Counted from the first letter of the stretch, positions 22,055 through 32,911 are shown. The stretch: DNA of 64,000 nucleotides from Cordylochernes scorpioides (GCA_030710605.1 CP092886.1:52774305-52838304), one strand, 5' to 3'. The notes: a model not told the origin generated them from the letters alone. Translations and numbers: made by a program.

Positions 22055-22354
22055 TCTTGAAAATAAAAGGTTTGTACAAGAAACTTAGCTCTGGAAGCTT
22101 TATTTATTTTATAATAATTTATCCCAAATATTAGCAAATTTATAAAACCCTTGGATATGTAGTACCCGTGAGACCATATACAAACTAATATATATTAATA
22201 ATATAAAAAAGGTATAAGGTTACATTCTGAATACTAAAAAGAGGCATATTAGAGCCTATTAACACCGCGGTTATAAAAAAACAGTACATTGATTTACATC
22301 AAGTTGATGATTGTTTGTTTTTAATTTAATCTCTGGAAATAGAGATTCAGTTAA

Positions 22355-22517
22355 CCCTGTCTATAGCGCCCCCTCTTGGGACTCATCAAAATAGGGTGCA
22401 AAAGAGTGGGGGTGCTGTAGACAGGTCACTTTTAATGCAAATCGCATCATACTTCGTATTTAATATCGAGCGCTATAGAGAGGGAGGCGCTATGTAGAGG
22501 GGGCGCTATAGACAGGT
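22355..22517. mobile_element. piggyBac-like MITE, haplotype 1 only
   Basis: The 163-bp element is flanked on both sides by TTAA (22351-22354 and 22518-22521). Its ends are 21-bp inverted repeats with one mismatch: CCCTGTCTATAGCGCCCCCT at the left, and ACCTGTCTATAGCGCCCCCT when the right end is read on the reverse strand. TTAA target duplication with CCC-type ends is the piggyBac signature. It has no coding capacity. The other allele lacks it, together with about 35 adjacent bases, so the empty site is not exact. Confidence 0.8.
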
Positions 22518-22879
22518 TTAATTGTATGTATATTCAATGGTATCCAAATTAATTTATCACCTCATAATTACATGTTTAAGGACCTTCGAATATATATATA
22601 TATAATTTTATTTATTTATATAGAGGCTAATTCATAATAAATAGACTAAAATGTTTAAGAATGCCTGCTAGAAAAACATTCAAAAAACAACCTATATATA
22701 TAGGAAATGATACATTTATATCGTAAAATATCAAAATATAGTTAGTGATTGATGTATATCAGCTATACAAATATATATTTATATTATAAAAAGAAAAGAG
22801 ATTCTGTTTGATTTTTGGAATTAGGTTGATATATTGAATTATTATTAATTGTTGCTTGATTTTGGTATCCATGAGTATC

Positions 22880-23175
22880 ATTATGATATTGTTCTGCAGT
22901 CGTGGCAATAATAATCTTGAAAATATAAAGTCTGAAAATAGTTTTGATCAGAGATTTATTTTATTGATCTAAAGGAATATATAAAAAAACATGGTTTGAT
23001 AAAAGTACTGCCTGGCTTAAGGCGTAAGAATAAAAACATGAAATACTTATTTACATAATGTACAAAAGGTTGAGCCAGCCATTGGAATAAAACAACAACG
23101 AGTTTTTATAGGGGAAGAGTGACCTCTGGCGGTCGATTTAGCAGAATATTTGAATCTATGAAAATATGATTTTAA
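22880..23175 (+). repeat. Repeat family R, copy 2, haplotype 1 only
   Basis: TTTGATAAAAGTACTGCCTG, GCTTAAGGCGTAAGAATAA, GTTGAGCCAGCCA, AACAACAACGAGTTTTTATA and GACCTCTGGCGGT match the copy at 63660-64000. The allele near 37195 goes directly from an AT repeat to the downstream flank. Confidence 0.7.
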
Positions 23176-23910
23176 ATAACATTTAATAAAAACTAGAAAG
23201 TATATTAAAGGGTCGATTATGGATACTTTTTTAAATAAAGAAATTAGGCAAAAAATATATTTAGGAATATAAAATATAGAAAAACCACTATTGAATGATA
23301 TTGTAGCGTAGAAATCAAGTCTTGGAATATCTTAAGATGTGAAAGTATTTATTGATGACGTCGGTACGACAGGTCGACAATTATCAACAAATCAACCAAT
23401 CTACAGCTAGAGAATATCGAGAAAGCAAGCTAGACAACATTTATGATGATTTTACAAATATTAAGTAATAAATCTGTTTTAAATATTTCCATTGAAAAAT
23501 TAAATTGATTAATAAAATATAAATTATTTCTTCACCACAATATATTATAAATATCACTTTATTAAAACTAGACAAACTCAATTTTGAGGAGTGGTAAGGC
23601 GCAATTGAACAAAATTTCCTTGCGATGGCGCCAAGTAAATGGTTACCTTTTACGCCGACAGATGGCAGACACAAGCTATAGCGCTTCACTATTCCTCCCT
23701 CACCTCTAGTTCCTAAATCCCACCAAATTGAATGACTAAACACAATATAAAGGTAAAGACTCTTCTAGTAAGGTATATCGATTAAGGAGGATCAGAAGAT
23801 GAGTTTCTTTTATTGTATAAATGCTACGAGCTTTCGGGCAAAAGCCCTTCGACAGGCAAAAAAAATAACTATACAAAGAAAGATAAATAACGATTTATAT
23901 ATCAAATCCA

Positions 23911-24371
23911 CATGTATGATCCCATTCTCTTCCCTCTCAGTTAACCTTTCCCGTTTCCTCAAACCCTTTGGCATCCGTACCTTTTTTACTAACACACCTA
24001 ACCTCCACTCACTCCTTAGGCATCCCATCACAAAAACCGACTCCTCCACTGATCCTCTAACATCTTCTGGAGCAGTCTACTCGGTCTCGTGCCAACAGTG
24101 TCCTGCCACCTATGTGGGGGAGACCGGTAGAACCATCGCCATCAGAATGACCGAACACACACGCAACATCACCAACCGAGATACCCGTTCCCTTATTTTC
24201 CAACACATTGCATCTTCTGGCCATTCCTTTGACACTGCTAACCCAACCATTCACTACAAAAATATCTCCAACCTACACCAGAGATTGGTTCTAGAATCCA
24301 TAGTTTCATCCAAGCTACACAGCATAAATAGAAAAATAGACATCCCCGCAGCCTACACAAACTACATTTAA
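23911..24371 (+). pseudogene. Penelope-like C-terminal GIY-YIG endonuclease domain (truncated)
   Basis: The open frame extends from an ATG at 23799 to TAA at 24371 (190 codons), but about the first 35 codons are antisense of the inverted arm, so the real coding part starts about 23905. It opens with MIPFSSLSVNLSRFLKPFGI, the linker preceding the endonuclease in Penelope-like proteins. In the 190-codon numbering, VYSVS is at 93-97, CQQC at 98-101, TYVG at 104-107, arginine at 111 and EH at 119-120, which together form the GIY-YIG fold with its cysteine pair. The reverse transcriptase domain is missing. The domain itself is uninterrupted, which fits a young insertion, but it has no proper start. 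Confidence 0.85.
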
Positions 24372-24528
24372 ACCTCACACATGTTTATTTCAATAGCCCA
24401 AACCATGCGCCGTCTCGTGGTCTCAGACAGCAGATTTAATATTTACTTTATTCAAAATCGGTTTTCAGTTAAGATTAACATATATATAAATCGTTATTTA
24501 TCTTTCTTTGTATAGTTATTTTTTTTGC

Positions 24529-24552
24529 CTGTCGAAGGGCTTTTGCCCGAAA
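24529..24552 (+). ncRNA. Hammerhead-like core in the Penelope-like 3' arm
   Basis: CTGTCGA, then stem II AGGGC/GCCC with loop TTTT, then GAAA. A GCTCGTAGC hairpin that could be stem III follows. The inverted copy lies on the reverse strand in the left arm, at about 23832-23855. Consensus is CUGANGA, so position 6 is U rather than A. Confidence 0.5.
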
Positions 24553-24689
24553 GCTCGTAGCATTTATACAATAAAGGAAACTCATCTTCTGATCCTCCTT
24601 AATCGATAAACACAATATATTATAGAACGAAAATTTACAATTATACCGGAAATGTTTCTTTTTAACGAAAAATCGAAATTTATTTTAAG

Positions 24690-24785
24690 GAGATATAACG
24701 ATTATTTCTAACCTTAGGGATGAGTATGATAGGATGAATTGTGATGAGTAATTATAAACGGAAAAATAAAGTGTCCAGGGATGGG
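24690..24785 (-). repeat. Fragment of the tRNA-like 352-bp repeat family
   Basis: AAACGGAAAAATAAAGTGTC then CAGGGATGGGA, with a preceding GATGAGTA segment, parallels GAACGGAAAAATAAAAGTGT then CCAGGGGCGGGA at 58725-58757. The allele is at 37850-37955. The match ends inside the tRNA-like part. Confidence 0.55.
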
Positions 24786-24825
24786 ACATCCCATAATCGT
24801 AAATCGCATTATATTGTATCACACT

Positions 24826-25865
24826 AAATAATGTTCACACTTGGTTATCTCAATGTCTTTAATAAAGGTCAGTGTTATCAAAATTAGAAACTATTTTAGA
24901 CGCGTAAGATTCTTTTTGAAATTAAACAATTTCTTCTGCACTTACTGCAATGGAAAAATTAATGGGAGGGTCTGGCTCATCAGTGGTGAACCCTCCCAGC
25001 GGTTTCATCAGTTTATTCTACCATACTGCTGTTATATTGCATTTTTTCGATCTTCCTTTTATAGTGATACTTTTGTTAGACTCTTGGAATGTGTATTTTA
25101 GATTAACTATGGACATAATCTTTGAGGGCAGCAGAATTACATACAATTATAGAAATATATAATATGATTCGAGCAATCGCTCTTCCGCAAATATCAAATC
25201 GAGTATTTTATTAGAACATTTATATTACGATGCACTATTGCAGTAAGGGCAGTAGAAATTGTTTAATTTCAAAAAGAATCTTACGCGTCTAAAATAGTTT
25301 CAAATTTTCATAACAGATGGCGCTCTAGTGTATCGTAATATAAATGTTCTAATAAAAGACTCGATTTGATATTTGCGGAAGAGCGATTGCTCGATGCATA
25401 TTATATATTTATAATTTTATGTAATTCTACTGTCCTCAAAGCTTATGTCCATAGTTCATCTAAAATACCCATTCCAAGAGTCTAACAACAGAATCACTAT
25501 AAAAGGAAGATCGAAAAATGCAATATATGTAGAAGGCGGAATAATTGTTACGAAAAAATGCAATATAACAGCGGTATGGTATATTAAACTGGCGAAACCG
25601 CTGGGAGGGTTCACCACTGATGAGCCAGGCCCTCCCATTAATTTTTCCATTGCAGTAAGGGCAGTAGAAATTGTTTAATTTCAAAAAGAATCTTACGCGT
25701 CTAAAATAGTTTCTAATTTTAATAACAGATGGCGCGCTAGTTCATCGTAATATAAAAGGTCACTGTGTATCAAATATATTTTAGAATTATTATCTGAATC
25801 GTGATTTACATGCTAAAAAGTAAAACTCCCTTTAGAGTCGTCCATCAGTGTATTGGTCCAACAAA
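24826..25865 (+). repeat. Repeat family P, copy 3, split by a family F insertion (haplotype 1)
   Basis: The left part (TTCACACTTGGTTATCTCAA...AATAAAGGT) and the right part (GAATCGTGATTTACATGCT...CCATCAGTGTATT) correspond to the continuous sequence at 285-515. The two halves are separated by 24883-25754. The allele begins near 37986. Confidence 0.65.
24883..25754. mobile_element. Family F fold-back element with about 19-bp target duplication
   Basis: AAAGGTCAGTGTTATCAAA at 24864-24882 is repeated as AAAGGTCACTGTGTATCAAA at 25755-25774, with one substitution and one indel. The ends are long inverted repeats (24885-25160 against about 25430-25735) containing GCACTTACTGCAATGGAAAA and CTGATGAGCCAGGCCCTCCC. 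A second nested inverted pair (25172-25232 against 25343-25400; TCTTCCGCAAATATCAAATC) brackets another copy of the right-hand end. Non-coding. The allele carries the same element with a further Penelope-like insertion. Confidence 0.7.
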
Positions 25866-26734
25866 AATAACCAAAACCATATAGAAATTTTCATATTGTA
25901 AAATTATGAACGCTTTTGCAGTAGTGCATGATGCCTCTTTACGATTTCGAGTAAATTCTAATATCTTTATACATATTTAGAACAGATTTTATTTTCAAGT
26001 AGAATATAATAGTAAGCAAATTAATATGTGATAGAATATGCTTTGGAAGACCTTATATGAATCCTCTAAAATATCATTTTTTCTATCCATTAACTGTTTT
26101 GTTAAATGTATAGGTGAAGTATAGACCTTTTGTGCGACAATCCTAAGAATCGTGCGATGAATTAAAAAATAAAATTAAAAAATCTAATTCATCAAGTTGG
26201 AAGTTAAGAGGTGGATTTAAGTTTTCGCCGTCTTTAAGGAGTGGATTAAGGAATAACTTTGTTGCCTCTCAAGAGTTGAAGTAATTCTAGAGCTTAGCGG
26301 TCTAGCAGCCGTCAGCACATCTTGGAGAGATTCCCTGGAAGCCACTGAGGACAAATCCTCAACATCTCGCGAGTAATTAAACTCCGAACTCTCATTAACT
26401 CTAATTTCTCAGCGCGTGGATTTTATGGCTTTCACCTAGTTAAACAACACAATTATTCCAAGACTCTCCTAATGAAATTTAAATCCATTAAATACTCTCT
26501 AAAAAAGTTGATGGAAACTGACGAATTCTTTGAAGCTAAAGCTTTGTGCAGATAAAAACGCCGATTTAATTATTCGAACGGGAAAATAGAAATCGAATGT
26601 AATAGAATTTGGAAAATATTTTACTTGAAAGCATGTTATTGCATATGCAAAGAAAACTTGAAAAGTAAAATATAGAATAATGTCTACTCTAGGCCTAACT
26701 TGAAACAAATATGGCCGCATTGCAGACCAAGATT
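25866..26734. other. Non-coding stretch (haplotype 1)
   Basis: Nothing recognised. About 100 bp near 25865-25965 is missing from the other allele (junction at about 39248). Confidence 0.45.
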
Positions 26735-27040
26735 CTACACCCTACACATTAAGTAATTCAGCCTAACTTATTTAGTTACATGTAATCTACATTTATTAAT
26801 ATAAACCTAGTATAGACTTACATATCTGATTGACAAATGTTTAGTTCAACTTAATCTATGATATTCATGCAATCTATACACAACATTTCTTAATTAAAAC
26901 CTCATATAGGCTTACATATGTGATTGACCGCTGCATAGTTCAACCTGACCTAGAGTCTACATGCGTAATCTATATTCAACATTTCTTCATTCAAGCCCCG
27001 TATATAAGCCACATATATGATTGCCCATTACATATTCTTT
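26735..27040 (+). repeat. 96-bp tandem repeat (haplotype 1, about three units)
   Basis: ATTGAC..TAGTTCAAC starts at 26829 and 26925, a period of 96. Units contain TAATCTATATTCAACATTTC and ACTTACATATNTGATTG. The other allele (40050-40450) has one more unit, nearly identical to its neighbour. Confidence 0.8.
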
Positions 27041-27244
27041 GAATATTCCTCATATTGAGGTTTATAAGAATTTAAGAAATTAATTTCTCTAGTGTACGGA
27101 TTCTATGGAAGAAATAGTCCACTTCCCTACCGATTAACGAATTAACACGCGGCTAAATTTCGCTAATATATGAATATGAAAGGAAGCGCAAACATATATA
27201 TATATATATATTACGATGTACTAGAGCGCCATCTGTTATCAAAT

Positions 27245-27423
27245 TATAAAACTATTTTAGAGGCGTAATATTCTTTTTAAAATAAAACAATTTCTACTGT
27301 CCTTACTGCGATGGAAAAATTAAAGGGAGGGCCTGGCTCATCAGTTAATTTTTCCATCGCAGTAAGGACAGTAGAAATTGTTTTATTTTAAAAAGAATAT
27401 TACGCCTCTAAAATAGTTTTATA
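27245..27423. repeat. Family F palindrome, 79-bp arms
   Basis: Arms at 27245-27323 and 27345-27423 are close to perfect inverted copies, separated by a 21-bp loop containing GGGAGGGCCTGGCTCATC. Each arm ends inward with TTTCTACTGTCCTTACTGCG then ATGGAAAAATTAA. Confidence 0.85.
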
Positions 27424-27537
27424 AAATATATATATATATTAGAAACAAAAGATCCATATCCTGACCAGGCTCACACGAGCATTTCTAGATGGCAGAGCGC
27501 AATCTAGTGGAACAAAAAACTACTAAACATTTATTTA

Positions 27538-27689
27538 ATATAAAACAAAAGGATCTAAAAGCGTGAATGTTTCTTTTATACATAAAACGAACTTCTACTG
27601 TCCTTCTACTGTCATCGCAGTAAGGACAGTAGAAGTTCGTTTTATGTATAAAAGAAACATTCGCGCTTTTAGGTCCTTTTGTTTTATAT
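27538..27689. repeat. Family F-related palindrome, 68-bp arms
   Basis: Arms at 27538-27605 and 27622-27689 match at 66 of 68 positions by my count, with spacer CTACTGTCATCGCAGT. The outer part CTTTTATACATAAAACGAAC links it to the solo end at 5400-5515. Confidence 0.85.
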
Positions 27690-27724
27690 GTATAGATGGC
27701 GCGTTATTGCTTTGTGTTGAATTA

Positions 27725-27728
<4 letters not shown>

Positions 27729-27767
<39 letters not shown>
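27729..27767. repeat. (TA)n microsatellite
   Basis: About 19 TA repeats. Confidence 0.95.
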
Positions 27768-27768
<1 letters not shown>

Positions 27769-27829
27769 AAAATGTTCCCGATTATTGTAAATTTCTTGAA
27801 ACTAATAAAGTTAAAGTAAGGCTGACGTC

Positions 27830-28025
27830 CCCAGAAATAGCCGTGACAACCTGGCGCCACATGACTTCACCACAGGAAAGGTCCGAACTTTGACCCCGGT
27901 AGAGGGAGAAGCTCCAAAGCCGGGGCTGTTAGAAGACAATTGGAAGAAAGAGTTCAAAGTAAATGCGGTCGTACTGGGCAGTCTCATTGCCGGAGCCATG
28001 TAAACACGTCTGTTTCTAGGAAGTT
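27830..28025. other. GC-richer coding-like fragment of unknown origin
   Basis: This segment (for example GACCCCGGTAGAGGGAGAAG) is shared with the other allele at 40800-41035. Reverse-strand readings such as MAPAMRLPSTTAFTLNSFFQ are open in both but differ in length. No family is recognised. Confidence 0.35.
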
Positions 28026-28243
28026 GTCTTCTTGTCGCTACTAACCTCTGTAATGTTCATTCCCATATACATTTATATTATTTTATAGTTTTACATATAT
28101 TATATACAATATTAACAAATAATTTTTATTAAAAAAAAATGTTTTAATATTTATCAAAACCTTTTAACACATTATATATATTTGAAGTAAACAAATCAAA
28201 TGTATATAACTGTCTCTCGTGAATCAAATGTTTCATTTTTTGC

Positions 28244-28270
28244 CTGTAGAAGGGCGGCTCCAGCCCGAAA
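28244..28270 (+). ncRNA. Hammerhead-like core of a solo Penelope-type 3' end
   Basis: CTGTAGA, then AGGGC..GCCC around GGCTCCA, then GAAA, then GCTCGTGC and ATAATAAAAGAAACTT. This matches the 3' arm layout at 24529-24590. It is absent from the corresponding place in the other allele. No coding remnant is attached. Confidence 0.5.
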
Positions 28271-28827
28271 GCTCGTGCATATCATAATAAAAGAAACTTA
28301 TTGCGAAAGGTTGTAGTTTTATTTTAACATTATATATATATAACAATATATATAATCAACAGTTAAATGAACTCTTATCAAATTTAAAGAGGAAGCCTTC
28401 TTTCGTGTTGAAAACAAAATACCTCCGGGAGCATAGGTACTAAACGTTTCGGATAGGTGGCTTGTAAACTGATTATTATTTCTGACACTCTGATGAATTC
28501 CTCGGAATCAATAGAATAATATATATAATAATGCAAACAAATCGATGGGCTAGAAATGTATTGTTAAGAGGGTTTAAGGAATATAATTATATAGATTTGA
28601 ATACACCCGAGATATACCGAATATGTTTGATAGAATATTACTCTGAACAATTTCTAGCTGTCAGAGGCATATCACATCAGGTCTCTGCCTCTAGGCGGAT
28701 ACACACAGGTCTACCATAGAATTATAACAGAGATCCAGCTATTGTAAAACGTAGTCTAGATAATTACAAGGTGCCATCTACATAATTGTAAAATATTTTA
28801 GCGATATCAAAGATAAACACAACTCCC

Positions 28828-28930
28828 TAATCAAAATTCGAAACTATTATAGACGCATATGATTATTTTTTTTTAAATAAACAATTTCTACTGTCCTTAC
28901 TGTATTGAAAAAATTAATGGGAGAGCATCA
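28828..28930 (+). repeat. Diverged family F left-end fragment (haplotype 1)
   Basis: AAATTCGAAACTATTATAGA, TTTCTACTGTCCTTACTGTA and AAATTAATGGGAG match the element's left arm. The allele is at 41768-41872. Confidence 0.6.
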
Positions 28931-31440
28931 TAATAATGCTTTCAGAGAACAATATAAGAAATATATATAAAGGAAGGGCCATCGTAGTGAATTGTTCATT
29001 CATAGCAATAAACCTACCCGTTTCAATAGTACCTAAGTTTGAATATAGATGGCGCGTAATTCTTTGGGATTAAATGCTTCCAAAAGACTTTTAATTTGTG
29101 AATAGCAAGTACTTTAATTAAATTCCCGGAATAATATAATTTTTGAAAAATATGAGCCTTGCTAAAAAAAGGAGAACGCATTTACAATTCGTGAACCATA
29201 AACCTCAATCTTCAACAAGTAATATTTTCTATATATTCTTACGTTCTCTTAATTTATTAATATTGGTTTTATATCAGCATGTTATTGGGTATTTTAGGAT
29301 GCCTTTAATTTCCTAACAACAAATACTCATTCGTTTCTAAAATTCCATTTCCAGAAACGTTCATAATTTTTAGAATGGGATATTCGGAGAGACATCCTTA
29401 AGGAAACCGCAGTTGGTAGAGCCGCTTTAAGATTTGCGAAAAAAGCTTATTCCAAAATGATTTAAGAGTCGGAAAACCTATCAATAAATAAAATAAAATT
29501 GCAGAATATTTGCATATAGTAACTTTCGAAGATAACGGGTCTTTAAATGGAATAATTCATTCTGTTATTTGCGACAATCTGAAATTGGAAAATAAAATCG
29601 GATATTTTCGTGTTTAAAATCAACGCCATTGTCCTATACTCACTTGGAGTTAAACCAAATGACTTTTTATATGTAGCAAACTATCTCTTAAATATCGCAG
29701 CGATATGAGTCACACGAGGAGTCATAATAGAAAAATTTCCTCACACCGTCTTAAAAGAATACTATTATAAAAATGTAACGAAAGAAATCAGAAGCAATAT
29801 GGAATAGGTGTTTAGATCTTTATTTTGATTTTCTCAAATTCCCGGAATTTAATGAAAGTACCTTGTATTAGCTGAAGTGCAATTGTCGATGCAATATTTT
29901 ATATTTTCCTACTTTTCTTCAAGGCTTAAAGGTCCAGAATCTCCTTGACACCAAGAATTCCATTTTATTGCCGGATATATGTATAAGCAAAACAGTCAAA
30001 CATATAATATTAGGGAAGTTGGGTAGATGCTAAAATCGCTGGGAGGTTTTATCACTAATGTGAGTGTTAGCTAAGCCCTTTCAATATTTTTGTCATTATG
30101 ATAAGGAGATAAGGATTTGTTAATTTTTTAAAAGACACTTATTCACTTTAAAAAAGTTTATATTGAGAATGCGCAGGTGATAGAAGCCCTATATTTCATG
30201 TGAGACAATCGAATCAGAACAACACTAGAAATGCTATTTGATTAAATGTTCGATAAGGAACCTATAGTACATAGGATAAAAATAATAAGAAAACCAAAAG
30301 GACAGTGGTATCGATTTCTCGAGCCCTGAACAATAATTCTATATCACTTCCCTTATATACTTATAATAGAAAGTTCTCCTTGTTAGAGAATTTACAATAT
30401 CCACTCGTCTGATTATCTCCATCAAGGAAAATCAAGAATAAATAGCTTTAAGAAGTAGCCATAAATGTATATTGACAACATGAGTTAGTGTGATAAGATT
30501 TGATGCAAATGTTGCATTTCTTTTGTTTTCCATAGTAAAGCATGAGATATGATTCATATCATATTCCTTCTGTGCTAAGCCTAATAAAAAGGCTCGCTTT
30601 TTTAGAAACCTATCCTCAAAGCACGTTAAAACAGATTGATAGGGAAAATTTCCATGACAAAAATTCACAAACCTTTATTTTGGCCGCATTCTTAAAAGGT
30701 TCACGCAGATATTAATTTTTGAGAAAAATATTAAAATTAGAATTCGCCAGATATGTTTAATATATAAGGTAAAAATCAACTTACACTTTTTGCAGAAAAA
30801 TTCACTTATTATAATTAAGAGCTTACTAAAAAACTGCTTTACATACTATATTAAATACAAGTTACATAAATGTAGGTATTTTCGCTAATGGCAAATGTAA
30901 TCTAAAAATCAAAGAAACATAATATACTATTTTAAATCCTAATTCAAACGCCAAACTGGACTATGAAAGACCAATAAAACAATTACAATAGAAATATTTA
31001 TAATAGGAATGGAAAAGGTTTTCCAGTGTATTGTCTGGATAGAGGATAAAGATGTACGGTTCTCTAATTAAAAGCCTATTTTCAGGTAATTACTCGCGAT
31101 TTTAGAATTCCACAATAGGATTTATTTAAAGTCGGAGCATTTAAATTTGACAAATTATAGCTGAAGCCAACTTTTTATTTGTCTCCGGCATGCATCCCGG
31201 AAACCCGAGAAGATAAAAGAAGAATTCTAAAAGTGGATTAAAGTGTCAGTAATTAGAGCTTGCTAATTGGAAAATAGTTCCTAAATTCTAAAGCGATAAA
31301 TTCATAGAAGGATTGAGCTCATAATTGCTAATTAATCAATGTTTGTTCTTTGCTTCTGATTCTAAAAAAATAATCATAGAAAAAAAAAAAACTTGCTGTT
31401 CTCTTTTTTTACATATTTGAAACTAAATATCTTTGTAGCG
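28931..31440. other. Non-coding stretch with a low-divergence island (haplotype 1)
   Basis: No gene recognised. Between 30122 and 30825 I see only about two differences from the other allele. A 78-codon reverse frame (30668-30432) lies in the island and is open in both alleles, but it has no known motif. See findings. Confidence 0.45.
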
Positions 31441-31604
31441 CTAGACAGCCGTCAGCCTTATTTAAAATTTGTACATAAAATAATTATGCCTATAGGTAAA
31501 TTAAATGTGAAAGGCTTAAACGGGGCTTGAATAATGTGAATATCCTCTGATGTGTTTTGAATTGATGTAAAGAGAAACTTTGTGACAAATACTCTCCTCA
31601 AAAC

Positions 31605-31860
31605 TTGTCTACACGGAGAATGGCGATAGAGAGAGAGAAGAGAATCTTCCTGCCCTGGTTCCACTTATCGTGTGACTTGGAAGTTTCCAAACTGAGGCAA
31701 CAAGGGGATTACCTCCTTGTTGACTTTCCTGTCGCTCCGGACTTATTCCCGACCAGCTTTGACTTAATTACAAGCCTGATAAAGATCAGTAGAGTAAAGC
31801 CTCAGTCTATTAGATATTCAGAACATCCACAACATAGAGAAAACTAGGAAATATCTATTT
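31605..31860 (+). other. Open frame shared by both alleles, not called a gene
   Basis: The frame here (31605-31847) and its allele (44604-44804) both read FHLSCDLEVSKLRQQGDYLL and end SEHPQHREN or SEHPQYREN. The start regions differ by a 2-bp indel in a GA repeat. Most coding differences change an amino acid (D/N, T/I, S/N, H/Y), which is not the pattern of a constrained protein. No domain recognised. Confidence 0.3.
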
Positions 31861-32713
31861 AAGACTTCTTCAACATACAGGAGTTTTGATTTACTTTTAA
31901 ATAACAATATTTGAACACCGCTGGGCATAAATCTACGCATTTTGGCGGTATTACATTTTTAAAGGCTACTTTTCGAAACACCTTTTAACATTAAAATTTA
32001 AATGTTTTAATTATCTTCACAAATAATATCAGTTTTGTGAGGGGTTAAAATTTAAGGCTTCCCCCCCCCCCCCTCCACGAAAATATAATGAATTAATTTT
32101 CATATATTTAAAATATATGAAGAAATATACTTACGTTTCCGAATTCACAAAAAGAAATAAAATAAAATAAAATCAATAGAATTCGATGGTTCAGAAAAGA
32201 TATAAATTCTAATTTGTACGTAACTGACAGGAAAGAAGTATAGTTCCATCAAGTTCATTACGGACCGTTAGGAGTTAACACACCATGAATTACATGGCTC
32301 TCACACACATAATCAAATAAAACAGGAATTTATAAAATTCCTTTATCAATAATCTTTTCCAATTCGCCTGATAATGCTCTTATGCATTTATGTGCTTTAT
32401 ACTATTGTAATTCTGAGAAAAGGAGATATGAATATTTGAAGGATTCAGGTAAAATATCTAATTTCAAACTAACACTGATGTCGGTATATTTTTAATGTTC
32501 AAGAAGTACCATATATTTAACAAGAGACATTATATTAAATATTTAAAATAAATATTTATGGTGTTTTCCAAATTCTTTATTTTAAAAGTGATTCTTTACC
32601 TATTATATTTCAAATCATAACATATAATGAAGTTGAATTTATTTGGCGATCTCTAGGGATCACAAAATTAAACTATCGGTGTGCCCATGTACAGATCCAG
32701 GTTCACCTCTATC
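31861..32713. other. Non-coding stretch up to the insertion point (haplotype 1)
   Basis: Contains a run of 13 C at 32061-32073, against 20 C at 45027-45046 in the other allele. Nothing else recognised. Confidence 0.5.
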
Positions 32714-32728
32714 ATTATCCACAGGTTA
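32714..32728 (+). repeat. Left 15-bp target duplication of the split insertion
   Basis: ATTATCCACAGGTTA. The same 15 bases occur at 50681-50695. A version with one difference (ATTATCCATAGGTTA) occurs once at 45762-45776 in the uninterrupted allele. Confidence 0.85.
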
Positions 32729-32911
32729 ACTCCGCCTTTGCCGGTCCCAAGCCCGGATAAAAAAGGAGGAGGAAGAGCAATAACAAGCTCACCAAAAACC
32801 CTGGGTTCAGCTGGCCCAGCTGATAGTACCCTGTAAGGGCTTCTAATCCAGGGATACAGGATTTGTACTCCATGTTAGGAGCGGCTGCACATGGCGTCTG
32901 TTCCTCATGTC
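32729..32911 (+). mobile_element. 5' end of a non-LTR-type retrotransposon, cut by an assembly gap
   Basis: The GC-richer sequence starts directly after the target duplication (ACTCCGCCTTTGCCGGTCCC) and runs into the N gap. No allele of it exists in 33012-50460. Its 3' end is at 50561-50680, on the far side of the misplaced contig. The orientation is inferred from the GAA-rich tail at the other end. Too little is present to name the family. Confidence 0.6.

Larger units (their letters stand above)
23750..24607 (+). mobile_element. Penelope-like insertion with inverted 3' end, haplotype 1 only
   Basis: The 858-bp insertion is flanked by AAACACAATATA at 23738-23749 and 24608-24619. The other allele has this sequence once, uninterrupted, at 37767-37778, giving a precise empty site. 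The element carries the C-terminal part of a Penelope-like protein ending in a GIY-YIG domain, followed by a 127-bp 3' region (24482-24608) with a hammerhead-like core. The same 127 bp appears inverted at its left end (23776-23902). Penelope-like elements are known for 5' truncation and inverted partial copies at their ends. Confidence 0.85.
27190..27770. repeat. Block of fold-back elements present only in haplotype 1
   Basis: Between flanks GCGCAAAC and AACAAAATGTTCCC, which are shared with the other allele (about 40610 and 40738), haplotype 1 carries two large palindromes and (TA)n runs. Haplotype 2 has an unrelated 130-bp sequence there with its own perfect 28-bp palindrome (40664-40691). 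Confidence 0.65.
18318..32728. repeat. Haplotype-1 segment allelic to 33012-45776
   Basis: From ACTTTGAATATAATAGC-like sequence on, this segment matches 33012-45776 in order and orientation throughout. The differences are small changes plus whole-element insertions and deletions. Divergence is uneven: near identity at 30122-30825, heavy divergence near 20220-20340. It looks like a tandem duplication, but I interpret it as the second allele of one locus (see findings). Individual elements are listed separately. Confidence 0.85.

Noticed and set aside
23799..23902. N-terminal coding region of the GIY-YIG protein
   Set aside because: These codons are the antisense of the element's own 3' arm and are open by chance.
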